Shown: positions 10,955-22,861 of the stretch, piece by piece
Layout of the letters: each line of letters opens with the position of its first letter
Numbering within the stretch: the stretch's first letter is position 1
Assembly (NCBI GenBank): GCA_006384855.1
Contig: VCJN01001044.1
Coordinates: 1 to 64,000 of the forward strand
Direction: 5' to 3'
Length of the DNA stretch: 64,000 nucleotides
Origin: Tetraselmis striata
Taxonomy: Eukaryota; Chlorophyta; Chlorodendrophyceae; Chlorodendrales; Chlorodendraceae
Translations under genes and position numbers: made by a program
The notes under the pieces: model-generated
What the model saw: the letters and a program-made list of their open reading frames with translations, nothing else
Told to the model about the DNA's origin: nothing
The model's database searches: none

Positions 10955-12528
10955 TAGCGCTAGAGTGAATACATGTACATGAGATAGCTGCAAAAGGCGA
11001 TCAGGAAACCACCCGAAAAGGCAATAGGAAACGTCCACTACGGCAATTGCGCGCATTGGAAGCAGCATCAGAAGAGGGTGCGGAATGAGCACGGGCAGAC
11101 GCATCAGACTTGGGCACTTGGCGGTCTGCACTCCGGCAGAGAGAATGCCGCCGCCCAAGGTACCATGAACGCAAGCTGAGACTCGCGGCAACAACCCCCG
11201 CCGCGTGCGCGACATGTGATGTCGGAACTCAAGGGGCTGGCTGGCAATTCCGAAGTTCCGAAGATCCTGGACGGATTGAGCACGAAGGAAGCATGAAGTC
11301 GTGGCGGAATGACCGCCATGAAGTTGCGCACAGCAAGTAACACCGCGATGATGTAGACCACCGTTAAAGCGGATTTCCCGAGGCGGCCGCGGTCCTGCTC
11401 AACCACAAAAGGGTAGTACCGGTGAACACCATGCACTGGGGCAAAAGACGCCCGGTCCGCCGCCATCTTGTGCTCAGCCTCGGTCGCCGCGATCCCCGGG
11501 GTGCACCAGCAGGGATCGTTGCCCCAAGCAAGTGGGGATCGTGAAGGACACGCACGCGAAATATCGATCGACCCTGCTGCTTGTACTGCTATGTACGTCG
11601 CAATTATTATATGTACTACATGTACTAGCACCAGTACATGTACCAGTACCTGCACATCAGTAACCGTCCCGTATAGCAGGTTATTTTGTGTAGAGCTGTG
11701 TTCATAAGGTTTCATTTCCCTCCCTGAACCCTACTCTAGGGTATGGGGGTGTCGACACCGGATGCCCGCGGCCTCTGCGCCACGCCAATTTGACGTGGCG
11801 GCCACAGAGCAATGCACGCCCGCCGGGCAGTCTTGGTCCTTGAGCACTGAAATGCGGAAGTACAACACTTGTGTGTGCCGCCCTCGGCAAAAACATCGGT
11901 CACCGGGTCACCGGACTACCCGTCGAATCTTATAAACCATCATCTTCCGCTAGATGGGACCACTCTCTTAGTTTTGTGTTGGGACCACTCATCTCTTAGT
12001 TTTGTGTTGTCCGCACAACACCAACAATATGCTAACTATTTTAAAACCGTTTGCTGTGGCACACATGTTGACCCGACTCCATCTAGCCAACCGTTCTGCC
12101 CGCCCCACTTGTCGACAATTACGCGTCGGGTAGGGAGGGTCTAGGAGCGTATTTTTTTGTTCTAAGGTGTTGTCTTGACGATGGGACCTAGAAACCTTTG
12201 GGTGTGAGTGCTACGGCAGAGTGCTTACATAGTATTTGGCTAATTTAGATGCCTGGCCAATGTATAGGGCCTTGCCTTGCCACATTACATGTAACAACAT
12301 CATCATCACTCCTCACTTTCCAGCCGGCCCTTAACACCGGACGAAGTACTGCGTATGTACTAAATAAATCCGGGCGAGCCGGCGCGGCTACTACTACTCG
12401 TAGAGTGATCCTCCTGCGAAACGGTGGACCGTCCGACGACCGGACGACCCACCACCAGGCCAATTGCCGGCCTGCGCCCACAGTGGCGTGAAGAGCAGGC
12501 CCTCTAGGAGGACACCACCACAGCCAGC
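10955..12528. other. Intergenic sequence, no gene recognised
   Basis: Mixed GC-rich and AT-rich sequence. Around 11590-11665 are short GTACATGTACTAG-type imperfect palindromes. Near 11960-12010 the phrase GGGACCACTC..TCTTAGTTTTGTGTTG occurs twice in tandem. Open frames lack domains. Confidence 0.45.
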
Positions 12529-14633
12529 ATGGACACAGACAGATATGAGGAGCAACAGGACGCCGGGGCCGGCACCTTCCTGGCCGCGCTACGAGGCGGC
12601 AGAGTGCAACAGCCATCGATCCGCACGGTCGTAACTGCAAAAAAATTCGCAAGCAACCAACTCCCACCAACAACCCGCCGCCACATACGCGTGCTACAAC
12701 GCCCATCCCACCTACGCGATCTGGTGGCCCATCACCAAGCTATGGACGAGGAGTCGCTCGGCCGGACTGTGACGAACATGATCCGCACCCTCAGCCCCAA
12801 AATCGGAGTTCAAATACTACCAGCAGACGTCAGAGTGGTGACTCGCCGTCCCTCCAAACCCATCGCCGCCGACCCCGCTGCACCGAGCGGCATTAGGCTC
12901 TCCACCACGACCGGGTCCGTCATCCTACGACTGGCCCGCATAGAAACAGCCGTGAGCGTTCTACGTACCCAATGGACATGAGAGGGCACATCGATCCTCG
13001 ACCGCCAGGGCCGCCGCTGCTCCACCCGCCTGCTCGGAGCTCCACACCTCGACGACATCGAGCGGCCGGTACATCAGGTGTGGCTTCGTTCCCCCGCGTT
13101 CAGAGGCATCACGGAGGCCGACATGTGGCTGCGAACTGGCGGAGGGCCTCCTCCCAATGTACGACCAACCCCAGCCGAGCGAAGCGGCGACAGACCACCG
13201 GCGGCGACACCAACAGACTCGCTGGAGTGCGAGCATGGGCCGAGTACGAGGCCAACACAGAAGTGGACGACGCCATCATCTGCCCCCCGACCCGCACACT
13301 ACTTGCCCTCTTACTTGGAGGTCCGCGAGGTATGGAAATCCCGCCGCTAAGCCGACTCGGTGCGCCTCGAACTCCTCGATCCTGAAGCGGCGCGCCTACT
13401 CCAGGACGTGTGCCGCGACGCAGTGCTGGCGCTGCCGTTTGGCGACCAATCGCAGGGCCGAGTAGTGATCCAAGTCACAGTAGAACACAGCGAGGACCGA
13501 GAGGACCAGCCAACCACCCCACTCCCAGGAGTACTGCCCCCGGCGCTATCCGCACAGTTCTTCCGATGCGCACTTACGGCCAGAGCGATCTGCACCGGCC
13601 CTCTGGCCAACCTAGAGCTGCCGACGGTGGAGCTGCTGGCGGAGGCCATCGCAACTACCATCAGCCATCGCACCAACACACCTCCGGAGCTGCAACACGC
13701 GCAGTGGCTGACGGACACCATGACAGCTGCCGGCGTCGAGATGTACCTCCACCACACCGAACCGACAATGTTGCTCGTGGGAGACGACAACCTCTGCGCC
13801 ATCTCCCTCGGCAAAGAAGACGAGGAGTTCGCGGACACCTTGTGCCTAGCGGTGGCCCTCACTTCCCCCGTCGCGCTGCTGCGGGCGATACGCCTCCGCA
13901 CCATCATCATCTATCCTACCTCACGGAGTCCGAGATCGACCCCTCGGAGCTGCTCATCCATCCCTTCAGCCAAACAATCCGGGGGGCGGGAGAACTGGGA
14001 GGCAACACTGGCCACAACCAGATCCGGCACGCGGCGTTAGGCATGCAAAAGAAAGCCCGGAAGACCGCCCCAGCGTCCCTCGCCCTACGAGCCACCAGAC
14101 GCCCAGTCTACACCCTCACCCTGCAGCTGACCGCCCACCACCACAACATCATCGGAGGTACCCGCGGCACCGACAGAACAGAACAGTGACGCAAGTCAGT
14201 GTCGACGGCGTGCGGGAAGATCAAGGCCGCGCCAGCTCCGGCACCAACCGAGAGGCGCCCTGCCGACACACCACCAGCACACCCAGTCCAACAGCCACTT
14301 TCCGCGACCCCAGCAGCCCAGACCACAGCCCAGGTCCGAGACGCTCCCTCCCGCCCCTGGGTTCGAGCACGTACCGCCGAGGCGCGGAGCGGTCGCAAAC
14401 GCAGTGGCAGCCGTCGACCAGCGCGGAGCAGCAATGGAGCGCGCCCCCGGGGCAGCCCACCTAGCCCCTGCACCTACAGCCGCAGCCCCAGCGGCAACTG
14501 CCATGCCGGCAGCACAGGTGGAGGAAGAGGAGGAGCTGGAACTCAACTACGAGGAGAACGGCAGTGCCATGGAGCTGGACACCACCCATGGCGAGGCAGC
14601 GGAGACACCAGGCACGGCTGATATATCGCGATT
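12529..14633 (+). pseudogene. Decayed coding region of unknown family
   Basis: The plus strand has protein-like composition for about 2 kb, but only if the frame changes several times. It starts at 12529 (MDTDRYEEQQDAG...). It continues through VVTRRPSKPIAADPAAPSG and a segment with LLGAPHLDDIERPVHQ (about 13040). A long frame follows from 13360 (LELLDPEAARLLQDVCRDAV), then one with YLTESEIDPSELLIHPF (about 13920). It ends in a Pro/Ala-rich and Glu-rich tail (QVEEEEELELNY, about 14520). No RT, integrase, transposase or zinc-knuckle motif is visible. It could be ORF1 of a retroelement or a host pseudogene. Confidence 0.4.
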
Positions 14634-14857
14634 TCTAATTTCAACATGGGTTCTACTTCTCCGGGACGAATGCAGTATTTGTACACTATTTCTCCCGGAG
14701 GCAGTACACGCAGGAGAAAGGGCTACTCAAAACTTGCAATCGAGTCTGGTTTTGCCAAAAGGGTGCGAAGGATGTTTTACACGGAATAAGAGCCATTTAA
14801 TGCCTAGGAAGGCTCGGCGAAAAGAGGGGATGGGGAGTCGGAGGGGGAGCATGCAAG

Positions 14858-17160
14858 GCGGAAACGGAAAACGGCAGGGCGCTGCCGAATGCAGCGAGCT
14901 AGACGATAGCATGCGAGCTGCTGGTGGCTGTCCTATGTAGCCCCCCCCCCCCCCCCCCCCCCCCCCGGCCTGGAACGCATGTCTCACGGGCGATAGATGC
15001 GACAGTCCGTACCGAAGCATGCATGGTGGTACCGGATTAACTTCACAGGTTGAAACCACAAGCATACCGCACGGCGGGCGTTGCACTAGGACAGTTGAAA
15101 CTGTTGGGAGCCCCCCATAAACATGTTTAGATCATTTCAAATATGTAATCGAGTCTAATTTTGCCAGTTACACGCGGTTCATTTACGACCATGCACGAGC
15201 GTGGCTGAGCAGTCGGCATGCGTGCGCCGACCACACGAAGGCGGAAGATGTATTCATTGGTTTGTAGGGGCTCTCACGCCGAGAGGACGTGCATAGACCT
15301 CGATCGAGGCGCATGCGTATAACAGACGCGGATGGGAAACGTTGGCGCCGTCGAGCGTCGGAACGAAATACGGCCGGGCGCGTTGAGAAATTTGGGAGGC
15401 GCCTTCTCCCACCGGCGTTGTGCGGCAATTTTTGACATGGGCCGGAAGTTCATATTAGCATGAGCGGGCAGGTTGGCGAGTGCCCAGCAGAGCGGCACAT
15501 GTTCGATCAGTACGGGTTGCGCATGTTGGCGCGAATGGACGCCGCGTACAAACATATGGAGTTCGGTACGACGCACGCGACGCGACGGTAATAACTTTAC
15601 ACATGTACCGGCCGATCGTGTACATTCCGAAGGGTAGGTGGACACATGACGCCGCGCGACGACGGCGGTGTACGGCCGCTGCCATAACCAGCGGCGGTCG
15701 TCATGTATGCCTCGCACAAGGGGCGGCATTTGCAACGCCGAGAGCATCGGGGCGATGGCACAAAGGACACAACGTGGCCGTGCCATACCGGTTTTAATGG
15801 ATGCCGGGGTAGTCGGTTTCATGCGACGACGTCGCAGACCCGCCGACTCGGTAAGTCGTCGTCGCGGGTCTCGCCTCGCTGAGTTCGGCGAGGCGGCCGC
15901 CGCTGTTGCGCACTAGCGACGGGTGCCGACCACGTCACAAGTCGCAGACCTACAATGACGTCACGAAACGCTCATGCCGCCGCCCTAAGTAGCGGAGCTG
16001 CCCCCCAACGGGCAGCTCGACGTCAAATGTGGGATGTCCTGAAGTCGGGAACGGGTTAACCGGCGTTGAGGCTCCGGCAATTTACGTCGGCTCGTAACGA
16101 GGTCGGTGTTGTCGGGACGAGGGTAATGACGAAGCGGTTGCAGGTGTTGCGCCGGCGACGGCCGCGGCCGAGGTACGTTCCAAACCGGAGGCCGGAAAAG
16201 AGTAGTCACGGGGACCACGAGACCTCGAACACGTCATGTGGTCGAGCTGCCCTCCGGCGGGCAGCTTAAAGTTCTCGTTGTCCTTGTGACGACGACGCTG
16301 AAGTAAGTAACGTCGGAGGTGCAACGGACCAAGCAGCCGCGTAGACGCTTCCCGCTACTGCAACCACAGCATACGTTGTTCAGGCGCGGTTAGGGCGAGG
16401 GCAACAAGCCCTTTCAAAAGAGATGCGCATGAGCGGCGCCATCCCGTAATGGACCACTTACACGGGTAGTTCCGAAAACCTACAACGCGCAACGACCGTC
16501 GACGCCACAATAATGCTCGACTGTAAGGACCCACGGACCGAGTTGAAGTTTCTTGCATGACGGCAAACGACCGCCTTGACGACACGGACCTCCTCCTCCG
16601 TCCGCGCCAATTTGTTGCGGTAGGCGCATTTGTCGTCGTTGACAACCATGACGAGCAGCCGCCATGGTACCGAGCGCGTCCGCCGCCTCACCTAACCTCG
16701 AGAGTTGACTACTGCGAGAGGGTGCTCCACTGCATGCGGAAGCCCACAAAGGCCCGTGCTGCGACTCGGCTTCGGGTGTTGAGGTTAACTGCCCCCCCCC
16801 CCCCCCAACGGCGATAGATGATGTAACGCATATGTGCGCAGCGTGACGAACTCACAACCGGGAGATTGAACCTCGGCGCGGAATTAATTAGCCTCTGCAA
16901 CCCTCGATCGCGCGCGCAATAAGTACACGGAACCGGCGCTGCCGACTGCATCGAGCTAGAAGATGGCACGCGAGCTGGTGGTGGCTGTCCTAAGTAGCTC
17001 CCCGACCGCGGCGGGAACGCAGGGCTCACGGGCGATGGGACAGCCCGTTCTGAAACTCAGTGGTACCGGCGGTAACTTCTTCGATTCAACCCACCGGCAG
17101 ACCGTACGGGTTACAGCAGAGAGCTAACATGTTTGGGAATCCCTGGAAACAGGTGAAGAT
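14858..17160. repeat. Composite repeat block A with 250-bp direct terminal repeats
   Basis: The head repeat (about 14858-15130) contains GCGCTGCCGA.TGCAGCGAG and GAGCTGCTGGTGGCTGTCCT. It recurs at the other end (about 16921-17160). The GC-rich body (15130-16900) has no convincing ORF. The same order of head, body and head is found at 22862-26790. This suits a non-autonomous LTR-type element (TRIM/LARD) or a segmental duplication. A C homopolymer (about 14940-14966) has expanded inside the first head. Confidence 0.65.
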
Positions 17161-19378
17161 CATTTCTTCCTTCTCATTTATCCAACATGGGCTTAAGCAG
17201 TACAATTCGATGATGCGGAATGAACGTAATTATAGCATACCGGAGATATACAAGTATAGTCTCCCATCAGTCATGCATGCCGAATAATAGAGGATTGTTA
17301 CCGGGCATCTACCGGCATAAATCTTCTATTAGTAATAGTATTGGTAGCGAGTACACCCCCCACAAAAGTCTTGCCCCCCACAAAATCATGTAACATGCGG
17401 GGAATTTACCGTTGCGCGGGTATACGGCAATATTGTTGGATGCCATTCAACCAACCGCAGGTACACTCAATAGCCACTGGGTGCATATTGTCTGAAACGG
17501 GATAATGTTGGTTATTTTGGCGCGGAGATGTGTGTAATAAGCTGGTAAAACAGTGCCCCAATTTTAGCATTGTAAGCGGGTTCGGAGCATGTAAATAAGG
17601 ATTTTGGCAAGTAAAGGTGCGATTTCTTCCAAATTCGCCGATTATATAGTGGTGTCATGCGACCACCCCGTGTTTTCTATTGAGTAAAATTGAGTCTCTG
17701 CGCGAGAAGGTACGTGAATCTGAGCGCCTTCAGTGTTGGCGGAAAGAATTGAAGCAGTTGAGAGGTCTGCCAAAAGTCATATCTGCGTGAAACGGCATCG
17801 GATTGAGGCGTGCGAGGTCGCGTTGGTAAGTGCGTGGCAACAGTGCTTTCGTATCAGTCAGGGGACTAATACTACTTTCATTTTTGCGCTGAGAATTGCC
17901 ATTTGCTATTGTAAGGGGTCTGCGAGCCCAAAATCACACTTTCAAAACTTTGAAGCCCAATGCTTTTAGGCCCCATAACGGGCACCTAGGTGCGACCCAA
18001 AGTGCCTCAGACTCGAGCCCATTGAAGTTCTCAAGTACACAAACAACTCTTCATTACAGCGTTTCCACACAATAGCAGAATTGTTTTTGCTCGCAATGCG
18101 GAGAAATTTCTGCAATTTTGCAGAAATCGGTGCTTTGGCACGATGCCTATCTTTCCTCCCACAGCTCCCGCGCTGCGTCGTGGCAGTATTTGATATGGGC
18201 CATAACCACATTGTGAAGCTTGGACCATATAGCGCGTCGTGTGTTGTGCTACCAATGCACTGCAATTTTAGGCGCTTCCGAGCACTAACAAAACTGGCGT
18301 GTGCACCGCTGCGATGTCACGTCCTCACCCAAATGGCACGACACTCCCACAATTCATTCATTTACTATCATATTATCCGTGCATAAAAGCTTGGGGGCAT
18401 ACGTAGCTGAAACGCGTGCAATCGCAATGTGCATTTTTTTGCTGCAAAGCGGCATTTTTTCACTGTGAGCGGGAAGAGAGCACTACCGTAGAAAAATGAT
18501 GCATCAGCGCGACATTTCGCAGGGTGCGCTGGAGCCAAGGTCATGGAAGCTAAGCTTCAGTATAACTTAATGACTATATGCGTTTTGACTATATGCTAGT
18601 GCACATCGATGCGCCCACATGCAGAGTCGTGCAGGGCTAAATTTGTGGGAGAGTGTATGTGATTGCGATGGATGATGAATAATAGCCGATGATTTTAAGA
18701 AACAGCGCGACACCGCCAACACAGTACTGGTTGTACTCGTACAGTATTTATTTACCATCCGCGATATTGCAACTGAAGACGTGCTGATGCTGCTGCACTA
18801 TACCACCCGCCGCGCGGGGCCGAAAACGAAGCAGTCCCTGAGAGCGCATGTATTGGCTGGAGTGTTACAGGAATCGACAGGAATGGTCGCCATCTGTACT
18901 CACGGATGATTCCCGAAGCCTGCATATCATGCAGGCGCGCACCTCACAAACGAATATTACAAGAGTAGTCCCTATGTCATGTTGGCTGCTGATATGTCAT
19001 TGGCTGTGGTGGTTGACCGTTGGCCAGGAAATGTCTCTGGGCTGAGTAAACTATATGGGTAAGGACACACCGTGCATATTCAAGCTACGCCAATAGGTGC
19101 TCATGTATGCGTGATAGCATGTGCAGCATTGCCAAGCAGTTGAGTGCGTGTTGTATTATTGCCCACTACTAGCAGCATGAGGTAAACAGATTCATTTGAA
19201 ATCTTTGCAATTGATTGGATATGAGAATGAACGGCTTTGCCGGGCAGGAAGTTGGGGGGGAGACCGGTTCAGCCCATTAAACTTGGAACACTTTTGCAGC
19301 ATATTACAACTTACATGACATTGCGCTCTGCAAAAAGGCTGCTGTGCGAGAAGTATTTGCAGCCTCCGTCTGCAGCCC
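17160..19378. other. Intergenic sequence, no gene recognised
   Basis: AT-richer, mostly single-copy-looking sequence downstream of the protease gene. Open frames are short and have no domains. Nothing else stands out. Confidence 0.5.
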
Positions 19379-21119
19379 TTATGGAAAGCACACATTGGGG
19401 ACATGCTTCACGATGACCGTCAGCCCAGAAGCGCATGATACCTCAGGCACGCTGTCAGTGAGCGGCCCCACCACCGACTGGTAGGTGCCCACAAAGCGGG
19501 CCAACGCGTCTGCTTCCGGCCAGCTGTACGTCTTCAGCACTATGTACACCCGGGTGTATAGCTGGCAGCCGCAGCGCAGGTTTCCCCATGCCCAGTCGGT
19601 GCCTATGAGGATGGACGAGTCTTGGATGCCGGTCGTCTGGCGGAGGATGTCGCGAAAGCGGGGCTCGATGGCGTTGTTCCAGGTGGAGCGCCCGTATGGG
19701 CAAACACCGAGAAGCCAGCGCACCTGGAATTCATTGTGGCATCCAAAGCTGGGCGGCGGCCGGACGATGGTTGCTGCGGGGAGAGAGGGCTGCACTGGCG
19801 GTTCTGGCACCGCAATCGTTGGGCGTGGTAGAGCTGGTGGGGGTGGAGGGCGAGCGGCGGGTGGAGGAGGGGGAGGGGAAGGGGGAGGGGGAGGGGGAGG
19901 GGAAGGGGGTGGGGGAGGGGGAGGGGATCGCACCACTGGCGGTGGGGGGCGGGGAGGCGGTGGATTCGGGGGTGGAGGGTTTGGTGGCGGAGGGCTAGGC
20001 GAAGGTGGAGCGGGCAGGAAGGCCGACAGAAAATCCGCGAACGTGGACAGGCGTGTGTACACGGTAGGGACGCCGTCCGGGCCACAGCCAGCCCCAAATG
20101 ACACCACCCCCAGCAGCTCGTCTTCCTGCCACTGACTGGCCGGGGAAGAAGAGATCAGGGGGCCACCCGAGTCTCCACGGCAGGCAGCAGCACTCGCATC
20201 GCCAGCGCACATCATGCCCGTCTTCACGACGTCCTGCCTCCTGAACTTCTGCCGGAACATTTCATTGCAGACGGAGCTCTCGCGGTACGGCACGACTCCC
20301 TCAAGCAGGGCGTCGGACAGGTTGTTGTTGTCGTCGATGAACCCATAGCCCATAACCTTCAGCAGCGTGCCGTCGGGAATGCCCGTGGATGGCTCGGCTG
20401 CCACACGCAGCATCGGCGCGTCCACCGCGCGATCCAGAATGATCGCCGCGAGGTCGAACCCGTTCATAAAGTCGCCATTCCAACTGGGATGGCTCTCCAT
20501 TCGCACGACGTTCGCGATCTGCACGCCCTGCTGCGGACAGTCACGACACGTGCCCCCGATGCGGACGGTGCGGGGCGGGCTGGCCGGAATGATGCAGTGA
20601 GCCGCGGTGAGGACCACTGTCGGCGCGATGAGGGCGCCGCCGCAAAAATGCACGCCGCGGTCGCTGCGCAAGGAGGCGATGTACGGGTACCGGCCTGCAG
20701 GCGCCCGGGTGCCGCCGAACACGAAAGGCGTGAAGGCGGAAGCCTGTTGCAGGGCGCGGCCGCCGCCTGCGCGGCGCGTCGGGAAGGAGGGAAAAGGGGG
20801 TGAAATGTTATTCTAACCAGCTTGAGCAGCAATTCTCATCGCTACTGTACCGAACAGGGTAAAAGGGATTCCGATTAAGAAAAATACGACGCGCCGTGTC
20901 TCATCAGAGAGGAGTGTCCCGCTGACATGAGGCGAGCAGGCAGACAAGAGGCCCACCATTGAATGCGCCGAGATCGGCGGCAGTGCTCGGCGGAGCTTGG
21001 TCGGCGGCGGCAGATGTGGGGAGCATCAGGAGAAGTAGCGCCACAGACAGTGGCAGCAGTGTTGCCAACAGGAAGCGTTGGGGGGTATAGCGCCGGTTCG
21101 AGCACAGCCGGGGCGTCAT
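19379..21119 (-). CDS. Secreted S1 serine protease with proline-rich hinge and novel Cys-rich C-terminal domain
   Basis: Exon 1 starts at 21119 (an in-frame ATG at 21167 is also possible). It encodes a signal peptide (FLLATLLPLSVALLLLMLP). After an intron ending near 20760, the protease reads VFGGTRAP, TAAHC (His), FDLAAI (Asp) and CRGDSGGP (Ser), so the catalytic triad is intact. The residue at the trypsin Asp189 position is Ala (AAACRGDSGG), which argues against trypsin-like Arg/Lys specificity. A hinge of PPSPPPP and PPNPPPP repeats follows (about 19840-20020), typical of hydroxyproline-rich algal wall proteins. Last comes a domain of about 120 residues with several cysteines (CHNEFQVRWLLGVCPYG to PNVCFP) that I do not recognise. 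The gene is probably extracellular or wall-associated. The exact first donor site is uncertain. Confidence 0.85.
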
Positions 21120-22861
21120 CTGGGCCGCGCCAGTGCGGCAGACCTCGGCCTCCTGGAGGTTCCCCATACCAGCGGCAGTGCAGCAAGTGCCAGAGCTTAG
21201 TGCAACAGCGGCTCCGTGTCTCAAACCCCCGCTGGTGCGTTTACCGCCATGCGTGGGCGAGGTTGCCGTATTGTCGAGCCTCGCTGGGTGATTCCAACGA
21301 ATCGCCGCCGCGCGGCTGGCGACTCCCCGCCGGCCGACGACCGGGATGATAAAATGGCCCAGACGACAACGCGCAGGAAGACGCGCACTGCCCTGGTGAT
21401 CGCAGGCTGCGGCGGTGGTCAGCAAAGCGAGAGGCAGGGCAGCCGGGGAAACGCTGGCCGCCGGGGAGGGTGCCGACTGGCAGTGGTGCGCGACTTGCGC
21501 CCGTCGGCAACGGTCCTTATCGCGCTTGGTGGTGGTGCCAACAACCGCTGCTGTCCGTCGTAATTACTTTTTGGTTACAGGGAGAGCGTCAAGAGAATGC
21601 ACGCAAAGTGCACGCGAATGCACTTGTCCGTCGTCGTCCAAGCTGCGCAGGCAGAACGCAGCGCTTGGAATTCACGACGACCTCCCGTCCGCGTGACCGG
21701 CTGGTCGTTGTGGCGGCCGGGCGAATTTCCGTCCCGCCCTGCCTGATCTACTGGTGTGAATTACCAGTAAGTAAGGATTACCTGTACTGTATCGTGTACG
21801 ATCGAGCCGGCGCGGGCGGCACCGTGTGTCGCGCGCTCCACCAGCACTGCGCCACCTGGAGGCCCCGACGGAGGCGCACGCACCTGTACCGCCGCCACGT
21901 GGAGGCACAGGGCTGCTCCAAAGTACTGTTATTTTATTGAGATACTGTAATCATATTTCAAATAACATGCAATCAAGTCTGGTTTTGCCAAAACAAAGTG
22001 CAAAGGACGTTTTACACAGAGGACGCACAGTTTTATGGCTAGTGCCTCCCCAGAACTAGGGTTATGTAACAGCAAGCCTGCAAAGCTGACACCAAAACGA
22101 CCGGCCATTGGCGTCCCCGAGGTCCTGATAAGCTTTTTTTTGGCGGGACCCGGTCATAACGCTCATTCCCCGCGCCCTCTTCAACCAGCATGATCATTAA
22201 CCAATCTCTCCAACATGAAACCACGCGTCACGCTGGGCACTTGCATCAGCGCCCCTCGAGGCTACTAGCTGCCTCTTGCTGGAGAAGGACAACGCTGCGG
22301 GAGGAGGCTGTGACTCTTTGACACCGTCGACAAGTCGTTGGACAATGATATCTGGCTCGTCAAGTGGGAGAACATGACCCGAGAGCCCAACCACATGGCT
22401 ACGCGAGTGGAGGCTCCACTGACCTCTCCCCCCCTCAAGCCCAACCTACCTCTACCACCGCTTCGATCCCCGGGACTGCCGGCAGTTCGGCTGAACAACA
22501 TCCTATGTTGCCCCTGGGCCAAGTGTAGTTTACCAGCCGCCGGCGCTGCGTCTGGCCCGTCCTGCCGGTTCCGAAGCCGGCGGTTCCGCCAGCCAGATAT
22601 CGCCGATAACATTTTTTCAAACAACAGCGTCCCACCCAACCATCCAGTTGTCCACCACCGCTCCCACCCGACAGCAACCCTGGCGGCGCTGTGCTCTGTG
22701 CTATAAGAGCAATAAGGTCGAGATATGGTGCACGATCAAGTGCAACCTCGGCGACGTCCCCTGCTGCTTGTCGAGGAACCGCCACTCGCGCGCAACCGCT
22801 TGGCTACGCAACTCACATGTGTCTAAGCCGAGAGGCTACCGATCCTCAGGCGGATACTAAG
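21120..22861. other. Intergenic sequence between the protease and repeat block B
   Basis: Contains GCAATCAAGTCTGGTTTTGCCA (about 21968) followed by AAGGACGTTTTACAC. Related copies lie at about 14735, 15143 and 23118, so fragments of the block A/B family extend here. GTGTGAATTACCAGTAA is at about 21752. No gene is recognised. Confidence 0.5.
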
